Of a stretch of DNA of 64,000 nt, positions 55,560 to 63,632 are shown one piece after another. The stretch covers positions 108,000-171,999 of the forward strand of contig JAEUTI010000051.1 in the NCBI GenBank assembly GCA_016788065.1. The letters run 5' to 3'. The notes below the pieces were generated by a model. It saw only the letters and a program-made list of their open reading frames with translations, made no database searches and had not been told where the DNA came from. Position 1 is the first letter of the stretch. Each line of letters starts with the position of its first letter. Both the position numbers and the translations under genes were made by a program. The DNA comes from Bacteroidia bacterium (GTDB lineage: Bacteria > Bacteroidota > Bacteroidia > AKYH767-A > OLB10).

Positions 55560-55864
55560 GATAGTAGGTTTTAGCAGTATAAATGAACCTCCGGTTTTTA
55601 CACCGGAGGTTGTGTTTCGGTTAGTTGCTTTCCTTTCGCCGGCATTATCCGGTTCAAGTTTTTAGGATGTTTTCTCAGACCTCAGTATTGAAATCACTCC
55701 TAAGCAAAAAACGTTTACGTTTATCTTATATACATATCTATGCCAGAATTTTGCTGCATTGATTTCCCATTAAATAAGCTAAAATTTAGAGGAAATATTT
55801 TCATACCAGGAATTATTTTCCCCATACTGGCTAAAAAAAGTAGTTCTCAAGAAATATAAACCTA
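55560..55864. other. Intergenic region, 305 bp
   Basis: Lies upstream of the minus-strand proline-rich gene and downstream of the minus-strand sugar-dehydrogenase-like gene. The only structure seen is the hairpin at 55586-55611. No further coding or RNA signal. Confidence 0.55.
55586..55611. other. Perfect hairpin AACCTCCGGT in the leader of the proline-rich gene
   Basis: A 10-bp stem with a 6-nt loop, ending 27 nt before the start codon at 55559 on the minus strand. It has no T tail on either strand, so it is less a terminator than a 5' leader structure. It also exposes GGAGG/CCTCC sequence. Confidence 0.45.
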
Positions 55865-57538
55865 CTAATTTCCGGCTATGATTATTTTTCCATTATAAAT
55901 CTTCTGATCACTATTAAAAACATTCACCAGATAATAACCGTCAGCCAAATGACTTAAATTCATTTGCAGTAAACTGGAACCTGCTGTATACTTATGCAAT
56001 ACTTTTCCGGTAATATCCGAAATAATAACCACATCACCTGCAGATCCACCTTTTACATTTACAATTCCTTTGGATGGCACGGGGAAAATCGTTCTTTCGT
56101 TCTTCAGGATAGTTTCAATCCCTGTTGCATTATCCGGAAACGTTAACTTCCATATTTTAGGAATATTTGGACCACCAGGATATCCATTTTCAATTACGTA
56201 AAGTACATTCCCAACAAGTGCAGCATCGACCGGACTCTTAAATCCGGATGCTATTCTTGTAGTTGAGATTATGTAATCACTAAATAAAGGATCGAAAGTG
56301 AATTTCATTTGAAGCAAGTCTTCACCAACATCCAATGCAGGTGCCAATCCATAACCAGAAACATATCCAGATGAATCGGAACATCCCATTGTATAACCAA
56401 GTACAAATCCATCCCCGGTATAATTTCCACCTAATGCATCTGTTTGATCGAAAACCAATCCTAATGGTGATTTATGAGAAGTAAATGTTCGGATTTGATA
56501 ACCCGGAGTGCTGCTTACATCAATTACGTTACCGGTTGCAGGACTTCGCCAAGTGTCTGCATCGGGACCGGAATTACGAAGTCCTTGTGTAATTACCAAT
56601 CCCGGAGGCATCTGAGGATAACCCGGATCATTATAAAAAAAATTATTTTGCCAGGCTAAACAACCATGGTTGATCAGCAAGTCAGTAGTAGGGTCATATG
56701 ATAAAGTTTGCTGTCCGGTAAAATTACCACCCATCACCCATGGGAATCCATAATGGTGACCTTGTTGTATCCAATTCAATTCATCCGGATCATCGCGGTC
56801 TCCGGAATTTTCAACTGCAAATAGATTTCCATTTTTATCGTATGCAACATCAAAAGCATTTCTAAAACCTCTTGCATAAACATAACCGGAAGCACTCAAC
56901 CAGGCTGAATCATTTTGTAATATTAAATTATTAGCTGTTACCGGCAGCCTGAAAATCGAAGAAGTCAACGGGACTTCTCTATATCCTGGAAACATACCAC
57001 CAGAAACCTGAACCTCACCATGATCGGTCCGGGAACCACTGCATACTATTATTGAATCTTTAGATGGATTTAAACAAAGTCCACTGAAAGCATGGTCAAA
57101 CAAATGAGCCGAGCTTGCATAAGGTTCTGTGGTCATTAAATTACTCCACAACCACGTACCATTAACCTGCAATTGTCCCCTGGCAACTATCCCATGTCCG
57201 GGAACTCCTGCTTCCTTATAATTTCCACTCAAATAAATGGTGCTGTCACTTATTGCAAGTCCCTGCAAATAATTAATTCCATGATCAGCATCTGTTGCTA
57301 TTAAAGCATCTGTTGCCGGCAGACCAGGCTCCTGATCGATCCGATAAACATCGCCGTTAAACGAAATATAGTATAAATGACCATCACCATCACATTTCGC
57401 AATACGAACAGCCATAGGCTGAACATCCATAAGTTGCTCATGCTGAATGTCAGGATTCATAATTATTGCTTGTCCCTCACTGGAATATGTGTGAACCAAA
57501 AATGGTAATATCAGAAAATAAAGCTCCTTACGTATCAT
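55865..57538 (-). CDS. Secreted sugar-dehydrogenase-like propeller protein, T9SS cargo
   Basis: A 557-residue protein with a signal peptide (1-22). The propeller is of the glucose/sorbosone dehydrogenase type: AFDVAYDKNGNLFAVENSGDRDDPDELNWIQ, YGFPWVMGGN and SPLGLVFD. It has the GDRDDPDE feature of membrane-bound or secreted PQQ-type dehydrogenases, but the catalytic His position is not clear. The C-terminus (TIFPVPSKGIVNVKGG...GKIIIAGN) is a T9SS domain. Related to the protein at 21030-22607 in type, but sequences differ widely. Its upstream gap holds the promoter of the next plus-strand gene, so promoters there are divergent. Confidence 0.85.
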   Translation of the reverse strand: MIRKELYFLILPFLVHTYSSEGQAIIMNPDIQHEQLMDVQPMAVRIAKCDGDGHLYYISFNGDVYRIDQEPGLPATDALIATDADHGINYLQGLAISDSTIYLSGNYKEAGVPGHGIVARGQLQVNGTWLWSNLMTTEPYASSAHLFDHAFSGLCLNPSKDSIIVCSGSRTDHGEVQVSGGMFPGYREVPLTSSIFRLPVTANNLILQNDSAWLSASGYVYARGFRNAFDVAYDKNGNLFAVENSGDRDDPDELNWIQQGHHYGFPWVMGGNFTGQQTLSYDPTTDLLINHGCLAWQNNFFYNDPGYPQMPPGLVITQGLRNSGPDADTWRSPATGNVIDVSSTPGYQIRTFTSHKSPLGLVFDQTDALGGNYTGDGFVLGYTMGCSDSSGYVSGYGLAPALDVGEDLLQMKFTFDPLFSDYIISTTRIASGFKSPVDAALVGNVLYVIENGYPGGPNIPKIWKLTFPDNATGIETILKNERTIFPVPSKGIVNVKGGSAGDVVIISDITGKVLHKYTAGSSLLQMNLSHLADGYYLVNVFNSDQKIYNGKIIIAGN

Positions 57539-57642
57539 GTTCTTCAGGTAAATTAATTGGTAACCATCAGATTAAATTAAACTAAATCATGAATAGTCAG
57601 CCATAAATATGACAAACACCACTATATGTATGGTCAATGCAC

Positions 57643-57673
57643 TTTCCTGATAGGTCAATCCTTTGTATCTTTG
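57643..57673 (+). promoter_or_regulatory. Promoter in front of the heptamer array and YihX-like gene
   Basis: TTTC (57643-57646), 19 nt, TATCTTTG (57666-57673), an excellent -7 match. Transcription would start near 57680, so the 7-bp repeat array (57683-57762) is the first part of the 5' leader. Confidence 0.5.
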
Positions 57674-57682
57674 AACCCTTAC

Positions 57683-57762
57683 CAGTGACCAGTTATCAGT
57701 GATCAGTTATCAGTTATCAGTTATTATTAAACAGTGATCAGTAATCAGTGATCAGTAATCAG
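57683..57762 (+). repeat. Heptanucleotide tandem repeat CAGTKAT
   Basis: Eleven 7-bp positions, ten of which fit CAGTGAC/CAGTTAT/CAGTGAT/CAGTAAT; one (TATTAAA, 57725-57731) is degenerate. A final CAG closes the array. Units alternate between two forms rather than being identical. Confidence 0.95.
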
Positions 57763-57830
57763 CTTGACCTCAAGTGAGTTTACTCTACTTCAGAGTTACA
57801 TCTTCTTACATAATTCTTCTTACCTCATCC

Positions 57831-58451
57831 ATGAAAAACATCATCTTCGACCTCGGAGCAGTAATAATCGATATTAACTACAACTTCACTGCAGAAGCAT
57901 TCAAAAGAATCGGGGTTACCAATTTTGATGAACTTTATTCAAAAAAGAAACAGGATCATTTTTTTGATGATTTTGAAACCGGTCATTTATCGAACGATCA
58001 ATTTCGTACAGAAATCCGCAAACACATTTCTCATGAAATAACGGATCAACAGATTGATGATGCCTGGAATGCCATGCTAATTAATATTCCAGTTTCAAGA
58101 ATGAAATGGCTGCAGAGTTTACGCCCACAATACCGCATTTTTTTACTCAGCAATACCAACCGTATTCATGTAAAAGCATTTTCTAAAATCATCTCCGATA
58201 CACATGGTGAGGGAACATTCGAAAGTTGTTTCGATAAAATTTATTTGTCATGTAATATCGGTTTAAGAAAGCCGAATGCTGAAATATTTGATCTGGTTGT
58301 TAAAGAAAATAATCTAAATTTAGTAGAAACGGTTTTCATCGACGATTCACCTCAGCATATCGAAGGTGCTGAAAACTATGGTTTAACTGCATGGCATCTT
58401 AAGGATGGGGATACCGTTGAAAATTTAATGACTAAACATTTAAGTCTGTAG
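57831..58451 (+). CDS. HAD-superfamily sugar phosphatase (YihX-like)
   Basis: A 206-residue protein from ATG 57831; an in-frame start at 57774 adds a non-conserved segment. Motif I FDLGAVIIDI has the Asp nucleophile (Asp7) with a Gly two residues on, as in YihX-type proteins (FDLGNVIVDI). Motif II is LLSNTNRIH, motif III the Lys in GLRKPN, motif IV FIDDSPQHIEGA. YihX hydrolyses alpha-glucose-1-phosphate; this gene probably acts on a sugar phosphate too. The gene has a long leader that contains the heptamer array. Confidence 0.88.
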   Translation: MKNIIFDLGAVIIDINYNFTAEAFKRIGVTNFDELYSKKKQDHFFDDFETGHLSNDQFRTEIRKHISHEITDQQIDDAWNAMLINIPVSRMKWLQSLRPQYRIFLLSNTNRIHVKAFSKIISDTHGEGTFESCFDKIYLSCNIGLRKPNAEIFDLVVKENNLNLVETVFIDDSPQHIEGAENYGLTAWHLKDGDTVENLMTKHLSL

Positions 58452-58491
58452 CGGAATTGAAACAAATTTAACTAAGTCGTAGTTATCTGTA

Positions 58492-59826
58492 TTATTCAAA
58501 ACATATCCTCTCACTATATCTTTTTTCACCATTCTGTAGTACTGTCAGGAAATAATTTCCTGCAGGGAAACCTGCACGATCCAGCTCAACACTTTTCTCA
58601 TTCTCTCCTACTCTTCTGCTAAATACAATTTCACCCAAAGCATTATGTAGCTGAATAATTTGCGAACCAGATTTGTCCGATTCATCCAATTTCAAATAAT
58701 ATTTCTCTTTTACAGGATTCGGATATACACTGTATGTTAAAGAAGCTACCTCAACTTTGATTATCTCACTGTATTCATAATTTCCATCATAATCATTTTG
58801 GCGAAGCCTGTAATAATTAAGTCCTTGTAATGGAACTACATCAGTGAAATTATAATTGGAGTAAGAAGTTGTGCTTCCTGTTCCATCAACAAGACCAATA
58901 GTTTCAAAATTTTGTCCATCAGCACTTCTCTGAATTTCAAAAAAATCATTGTTAACTTCTGATGCGGTTGTCCATGTGCATTTCACTAATTTATTTTCAG
59001 AAGTTGTTGCAGAAAAATGTACCAATTCTACCGGTAGCGGCTCATTCCATATGTAGTAACTATTCCAGGTTTTTACCGAAGCATTAAACAACCATAACCT
59101 TTGATTGGTATATCCTACTCTATAGGATGCCGATGTAACAGCGCTTGCAGGTAATTGTGTTACTCCGGTCAATGCTCCGGTTACCCTGTCAAATAGGTAG
59201 ATTCGTTTAGCGGTATAATCGAGCAAGGCAATTTCATAGCCAACTTGACCGGTGTACATAATTGTAATTTGGTTCACCGTCGTAAATGAAACACCGGTTA
59301 ACGGAATAGTCCCAACTAATAAAGCAGTATTTCTATCATAAACATACATTTGACCACCGAAGCAAAATAAAACCGTATTTGTTTTGAAATCATATGCACC
59401 ACAAGATTGAGCATTTGGTTGATTCAATCCTGTGAAAAGCATAGTAAAATTTCTTGTTGCGTTGCTTGAACCATTCAATTGAATCGTACTCCAACCAATT
59501 GAACTGAAACAATTTCTTTCCAGTTGATTTAAATTTGGATTCCACCAAATACCTCGTGAGTCTATCCCTGCCGTATCCTGAAATACTGATAGCCCACCAG
59601 TTTCATTCCAGGTTTCGATAGGAAAATTAATGTTTCCTACCCTAATTGAATAATACTTTTTTGCTGACCAATTATAAGTAATTGTTGTATTAGAGACTGC
59701 AGCTGCGTTGGAAAAAACTAATGAGTCGGCCATGGGCACTGCATTAACTGCAGGTGTTTTTTGACTAACCCCAATTTGCCACATTAGAACCAATAATAAT
59801 ATGAAAATTAATTTAACTTTATACAT
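58492..59826 (-). CDS. Secreted protein with T9SS type A sorting domain
   Basis: A 444-residue protein from ATG 59826; an earlier start at 59898 adds 24 residues lacking a signal and is rejected. Signal peptide MYKVKLIFILLLVLMWQIGVSQ. Residues 40-265 are a beta-propeller-like region (GQMYVYDRNTALLVGTIPLTG). Residues 270-350 are fibronectin-like (VELVHFSATTSENKLVKCTWTTASEV), as in the protein at 24834-26417. The C-terminus (SVYPNPVKEKYYLKL...YSERICFE) is the sorting domain. Palindromic sites lie 73-137 nt upstream. Confidence 0.85.
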   Translation of the reverse strand: MYKVKLIFILLLVLMWQIGVSQKTPAVNAVPMADSLVFSNAAAVSNTTITYNWSAKKYYSIRVGNINFPIETWNETGGLSVFQDTAGIDSRGIWWNPNLNQLERNCFSSIGWSTIQLNGSSNATRNFTMLFTGLNQPNAQSCGAYDFKTNTVLFCFGGQMYVYDRNTALLVGTIPLTGVSFTTVNQITIMYTGQVGYEIALLDYTAKRIYLFDRVTGALTGVTQLPASAVTSASYRVGYTNQRLWLFNASVKTWNSYYIWNEPLPVELVHFSATTSENKLVKCTWTTASEVNNDFFEIQRSADGQNFETIGLVDGTGSTTSYSNYNFTDVVPLQGLNYYRLRQNDYDGNYEYSEIIKVEVASLTYSVYPNPVKEKYYLKLDESDKSGSQIIQLHNALGEIVFSRRVGENEKSVELDRAGFPAGNYFLTVLQNGEKRYSERICFE

Positions 59827-59898
59827 GACAGACCATCTTTTATTGTGAGCAGAATTTAGACTGCAACAAAACTCCAATATATCTGAATGATATAACAT

Positions 59899-59963
59899 AC
59901 CCCAAAAGGGGTAATTTGATCAAATAAGGTCGATTTATCTCATTTCATATACCCCAAATGGGG
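59899..59963. promoter_or_regulatory. Palindrome cluster ACCCCAAAAGGGGT / ATTTGATCAAAT / ACCCCAAATGGGG
   Basis: ACCCCAAAAGGGGT at 59899-59912, the perfect palindrome ATTTGATCAAAT at 59914-59925 and ACCCC-AAAT-GGGG at 59951-59963; the two CCCC/GGGG sites are 52 bp apart (five helical turns). They lie upstream of the minus-strand T9SS gene and could be paired operators. The regulator is unknown. Confidence 0.45.
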
Positions 59964-59987
59964 CATATATCTTGAAAATAAATAACC

Positions 59988-60180
59988 AGAAGCCGAAAGC
60001 GAAAACCCTAAAAAGAGCCGAAGGCGAAATCCACAAAGAGCCGAAGGCGACAAAAATAACCCAAGAGCCGAAGGCGAAAACCCAAAAAAGAGCCGAAGGC
60101 GACATAAATAACCCAAGAGCCGAAGGCGAAAACCCAAAAAAGAGCCGAAGGCGACAAAAATAAGCAGGAGCCGAAGGCGA
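59988..60180. repeat. Tandem array of GAGCCGAAGGCGA, eight copies
   Basis: One degenerate copy (59988-60002), then seven exact cores starting at 60015, 60038, 60065, 60090, 60117, 60142 and 60168. Spacings are 23, 27, 25, 27, 25 and 26 bp, with short A-rich linkers (AACCC, ATAACCC). The core contains GCC-GAA-GGC, a small inverted repeat. G+C-rich cores stand out against an A+T-rich background. Confidence 0.95.
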
Positions 60181-60188
60181 TTAAAAAA

Positions 60189-60272
60189 TTAACCACCTAA
60201 TTAACTACCTAATTAACCACTTAATTAACTACCTAATTAACCACTTAATTAACCACCTAATTAACTACCTAA
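60189..60272. repeat. Tandem 12-bp repeat TTAACYACYTAA, seven copies
   Basis: Seven contiguous 12-bp units with C/T alternation at two positions, abutting the previous array. The seventh unit overlaps the 3' end of the methylmalonyl-CoA epimerase gene and supplies its TAG stop. Confidence 0.95.
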
Positions 60273-60666
60273 CCTCCTGACACAACTCAATCAAAACTCC
60301 ATTCGTTCCTTTAGGATGTAAAAAACAAACCAGTTTATTATCGGCACCCGGCTTAGGTTCTTTATTCAGTAAAACAAATCCTTCTCCTTCCAACCGTTTC
60401 ATTTCAGCCACAATATCTTCAACATCAAAAGCAATGTGATGAATTCCTTCACCTTTCTTTTCAATAAATTTTGCAATGGGACTATCAGGATTGGTTGCTT
60501 CGAGTAATTCGATTTTATTTTCTCCTGTCATGAAAAAAGAAGTTGACACCCCCTCCGATTCTACCACCTCCATTTTATAGGGCTCCTTATTAAATAATTT
60601 CGTGAAAAGCTGATTGGAAATTTCCAGACTTCTAACGGCTATGCCTATATGCTCAATTTTTTTCAT
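60265..60666 (-). CDS. mce: Methylmalonyl-CoA epimerase
   Basis: A 133-residue VOC-fold enzyme from ATG 60666; a start at 60744 would add 26 residues inside the rhomboid gene and is rejected. Motifs: KIEHIGIAVRS, NKIELLEATNPDSPIAKFIEKKG, GIHHIAFDVEDI and HPKGTNGVLIELCQ, with the metal-ligand His and Glu residues of the family. It interconverts (R)- and (S)-methylmalonyl-CoA in propionate metabolism. It overlaps the upstream rhomboid gene by 14 nt. The last two codons and stop are in the 12-bp repeat. Confidence 0.93.
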   Translation of the reverse strand: MKKIEHIGIAVRSLEISNQLFTKLFNKEPYKMEVVESEGVSTSFFMTGENKIELLEATNPDSPIAKFIEKKGEGIHHIAFDVEDIVAEMKRLEGEGFVLLNKEPKPGADNKLVCFLHPKGTNGVLIELCQEVR

Positions 60667-61417
60667 CAGTTGAATTTGGTTTTTCCGGTGTGGTATAAAT
60701 GTATCGTATGGTAACTGGTGGCGGCTCCGGCTTAACCTCCACATGTTCGGGTGCTGGTGGTAAAGTTACTTGTGTAGTGGGAATTTTCCAATAGGCATCG
60801 GGACCATCATCCACATCATCGTCATTACCTTCTTTTTCCCATTCATATATTTTGCGTTGCGGTCCTTCTTTACGATAAACAATAGCGAATAAAATTCCTG
60901 CAAAAGCACCAAATAAATGAGCTTCCCACGAGATGCCCTTAAATAATGGGAAAACTCCCCATACCATCCCGCCATAGAGGAAAACCACCAATAGAGAAAG
61001 GGCCATCAACCTGGCTTCCCTTCTAACCACACCACTTAAAAACAGAAATGTAGTCAATCCATATACGAGTCCGCTGGCACCAATATGATACGATTCCCGG
61101 CCACCGATCCACAACCATATCCCGCCAAGGAAAAAAATACCGGCAAACACCCTATACGCCATTGCTTTATAGAAATAAAACAATCCCGATAAAAGCACCA
61201 GTAAAGGAAGGGAATTGGATATCAAATGCTTCATGTCACCATGAATAAACGGACTGGTTATCACACCTTTAAGTCCGCTCCAGGTTCTGGGAAGCACCCC
61301 ATACTCTGTAAGTAGATACCCCGATTGGATCTCAAGCCACTTCACCAGCCAAAATGCAGCTACTAATGCCAACCCCGGCAAAAAGCTCTTTATCATTCTC
61401 TTGACTTCCTGATCCAT
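60653..61417 (-). CDS. Rhomboid-family intramembrane serine protease
   Basis: A 254-residue membrane protein with about six helices. The catalytic Ser is in HIGASGLVYG and the catalytic His in WEAHLFGAFAG; an HGDMKHLISN segment gives the conserved His/Asn of the oxyanion region. A soluble 60-residue C-terminal tail is Pro/Glu-rich. Rhomboids cleave transmembrane substrates; the substrate here is unknown. It overlaps the epimerase gene by 14 nt and is divergent from the WD40 gene. Confidence 0.92.
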   Translation of the reverse strand: MDQEVKRMIKSFLPGLALVAAFWLVKWLEIQSGYLLTEYGVLPRTWSGLKGVITSPFIHGDMKHLISNSLPLLVLLSGLFYFYKAMAYRVFAGIFFLGGIWLWIGGRESYHIGASGLVYGLTTFLFLSGVVRREARLMALSLLVVFLYGGMVWGVFPLFKGISWEAHLFGAFAGILFAIVYRKEGPQRKIYEWEKEGNDDDVDDGPDAYWKIPTTQVTLPPAPEHVEVKPEPPPVTIRYIYTTPEKPNSTDEKN

Positions 61418-61568
61418 CTTTTAAATTTGATATTTCAGCTGCACTAAAACCATTCCATGAGGTTGGGATACAATCATTCTAACACCAAATGGCAGTAAAA
61501 GTCTCATTTCATCACACAATTTTCTGCCCATTCGACAGAAACCTGCCAACATTCGGTATTTTTGAGGC

Positions 61569-62489
61569 ATGAACGATACCATGAAGATCAGCAAAAAAGC
61601 GGACTTCACCGGACATACCGGTTCGGTTTATGCTTTATCACCAGCATTAAATACATCAAATTTCCTGTCTGCAGGTGGCGATCGCATTATTGCTGAGTGG
61701 GAGCCCGGTAATCCGGAAAATGGAAGTGTTGTTGCCCGAACTACTGAAATTATTTATTCGCTGCTCAAATTACCTCAACAGGAATTGTTGTTAGCGGGAC
61801 AAGCAACCGGTGGCATTCATGTGGTGAATTTGAACTCACGTAAAGAAGAACGATTACTGCAATATCACAAGTCTCCGATTTTTGATTTGGTTCATGCACC
61901 TAAAAGCAATTTAATTTTTTCCCTTGGCGGGGATGGTACACTCGGCGTGATCAATGAGCATGATTTGTCATTAAAAAGAATTATACAAATTGGTGATGGT
62001 AAGCTTCGTGTTGCTGCGATTCATCCACAAGAACAAATGGTGGCAATTGGTGTTGCCGATGGAAGCATTGCAATTTTTTCGTTACCTGACTTAAAGCTTA
62101 TTCACTTATGGCAAGCGCATCAACCCGGATTTTCTGTGAATGCATTAACGTTTAGCCGGGATGGGAAACAATTATTCAGCGGTTCCCGCGATGCTCATTT
62201 GCAAGTTTATGATGTGACAGCTAATTATAAAATGACACAAAAAATTCCGGCTCATAATTATGCCATTTATTCTATTGTCCTTCATCCGACAGAAAATATT
62301 TTTGCTACCGGCAGCCGCGATAAAACGATAAAAATATGGGATGGTACCACTTTTGAAGTTATCAAACGTATCGATAAAATTTCAGATAGCGGTCATGTTA
62401 ATTCCGTTAATAAATTACTCTTTCTTGCTGATGGCTTACTGCTTTCGGCAAGTGATGACCGCTCAGTAATGGCTTGGGAATTCCGGTGA
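61569..62489 (+). CDS. WD40-repeat protein
   Basis: A 306-residue seven-bladed WD40 propeller with no signal peptide. Clear blades: FTGHTGSVYALSPA...GGDRIIAEWEPG, HQPGFSVNALTFSRDGKQLFSGSRDAHLQVYDV and HNYAIYSIVLHPTENIFATGSRDKTIKIWD. Such proteins are scaffolds; bacterial partners are not known. The start codon lies in a CATG that also offers an ATG on the opposite strand, so the promoter region is shared with the rhomboid gene. RuvB follows after 27 nt. Confidence 0.9.
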   Translation: MNDTMKISKKADFTGHTGSVYALSPALNTSNFLSAGGDRIIAEWEPGNPENGSVVARTTEIIYSLLKLPQQELLLAGQATGGIHVVNLNSRKEERLLQYHKSPIFDLVHAPKSNLIFSLGGDGTLGVINEHDLSLKRIIQIGDGKLRVAAIHPQEQMVAIGVADGSIAIFSLPDLKLIHLWQAHQPGFSVNALTFSRDGKQLFSGSRDAHLQVYDVTANYKMTQKIPAHNYAIYSIVLHPTENIFATGSRDKTIKIWDGTTFEVIKRIDKISDSGHVNSVNKLLFLADGLLLSASDDRSVMAWEFR

Positions 62490-62503
62490 TGCCATTTATT
62501 TAA

Positions 62504-62511
62504 TATCTTTG
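62504..62511 (+). promoter_or_regulatory. -7 element just before ruvB
   Basis: TATCTTTG fits TAnnTTTG and ends 5 nt before the ruvB ATG, so it would give a leaderless transcript, a form common in this phylum. The -33 match upstream (within the WD40 gene end) is poor. Confidence 0.35.
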
Positions 62512-62516
62512 TAACA

Positions 62517-63542
62517 ATGAACCAAAACCTCGACCCCAGAGAAGACGCATTGCAAAATGTGGATCGTGAGATGGAAAAAGTGCTCAGGCCCCTTGAATTC
62601 GGTGATTTCACCGGACAAGCGAAGGTGGTTGAAAATCTCAAGGTTTTTGTCAAAGCAGCGCAGTTAAGATCCGAATCATTAGATCATGTACTGTTACATG
62701 GACCTCCCGGTTTAGGTAAGACTACGTTGGCAAATATTATTGCCAATGAGCTTGGTGTAAATATTCGAATTACGTCCGGACCTGTACTCGATAAACCCGG
62801 TGATCTTGCAGGATTACTTACTAACCTGGAACCGAATGATGTTTTATTCATCGACGAAATTCATAGGTTGAGCCCTGTAGTTGAAGAATATTTATATTCT
62901 GCCATGGAAGATTTCCGAATCGATATTATGATTGATGCCGGACCCAATGCACGTTCAGTACAAATAAAATTAAACCCGTTTACTTTAGTTGGTGCTACTA
63001 CCCGATCGGGATTACTTACTGCACCATTACGTGCACGCTTTGGAATCAATTCCCGCCTCGAATATTATGATGCGAAACTGTTGCAACTAATTGTACTGCG
63101 TTCTTCTGACATCCTCAAAATTACTATTGATGATGCAGCAGCTTATGAAATTGCCCGACGCAGCCGGGGAACACCACGTATTGCAAATGCCTTACTAAGA
63201 AGAGTCCGCGACTTCGCACAAATTAAAGGCTCCGGTCATATTGATATTCCTATTGTTGACTATTCATTGAATGCACTTAACGTGGATGCTCATGGTTTAG
63301 ATGAAATGGATAATCGCATTCTGACTGTAATCATCGATAAATTTAAAGGAGGCCCTGTTGGTATCAACACCATTGCAACCGCTGTTGGTGAAGAAGCAGG
63401 AACGATTGAAGAAGTATATGAACCTTTTTTAATTATGGAAGGGTTCCTCACACGTACTCCCCGTGGCAGGGAAATTACCGACAAAGCATATAAGCATCTT
63501 GGTAAGAAAAGAAGCGGTCCGGCAGGAAGCCTGTTTGATTAA
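62517..63542 (+). CDS. ruvB: Holliday junction branch migration ATPase RuvB
   Basis: A 341-residue AAA+ ATPase with all marks of Ruv[16 protein letters not shown], Walker [12 protein letters not shown], Walker B FIDEIHRL, sensor 1 GATTRSG, arginine finger PLRARFG, and the C-terminal winged helix ending [19 protein letters not shown]. It drives branch migration of Holliday junctions with RuvA. RuvA and RuvC are not in this window. The TAA stop is the first three bases of a 7-bp repeat array. Confidence 0.98.
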   Translation: MNQNLDPREDALQNVDREMEKVLRPLEFGDFTGQAKVVENLKVFVKAAQLRSESLDHVLLHGPPGLGKTTLANIIANELGVNIRITSGPVLDKPGDLAGLLTNLEPNDVLFIDEIHRLSPVVEEYLYSAMEDFRIDIMIDAGPNARSVQIKLNPFTLVGATTRSGLLTAPLRARFGINSRLEYYDAKLLQLIVLRSSDILKITIDDAAAYEIARRSRGTPRIANALLRRVRDFAQIKGSGHIDIPIVDYSLNALNVDAHGLDEMDNRILTVIIDKFKGGPVGINTIATAVGEEAGTIEEVYEPFLIMEGFLTRTPRGREITDKAYKHLGKKRSGPAGSLFD

Positions 63543-63602
63543 GAATTAAGGATTAAGAATTAAGGATTAAGAATTAAGGATTAAGAGTTAAGGATTAAAA
63601 TG
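63540..63602 (+). repeat. Heptanucleotide tandem repeat TAAGRAT after ruvB
   Basis: Eight near-exact 7-bp units (TAAGAAT/TAAGGAT, one TAAGAGT) and a ninth, degenerate TAAAATG. The first unit begins with the ruvB stop codon. Because 7 is not a multiple of 3, TAA occurs in all three frames. Confidence 0.95.
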
Positions 63603-63632
63603 AGATGTGAGCGTTGCTATTTTGAATAACCG

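Larger units (their letters stand above)
59827..60264. other. Repeat-rich intergenic region, 438 bp
   Basis: No gene. It contains three palindromes (59899-59963), an eight-copy GAGCCGAAGGCGA array (59988-60180) and a seven-copy 12-bp array (60189-60272). Small reading frames across the arrays are translations of the repeat. Confidence 0.9.

Noticed and set aside
59972..60163. Open reading frames across the GAGCCGAAGGCGA array on both strands
   Set aside because: They are translations of the tandem repeat (KAEGE-type units), without ribosome-binding context or a recognised fold.
59988..60180. CRISPR array
   Set aside because: The cores are 13 bp, linkers are 10-14 bp and almost alike, and no cas gene is in the window.
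61421..61609. Small minus-strand frame between the rhomboid and WD40 genes (61421-61609 or from 61570)
   Set aside because: It fills the divergent promoter region, overlaps the WD40 start and resembles no family; it could still be a 49-residue peptide.
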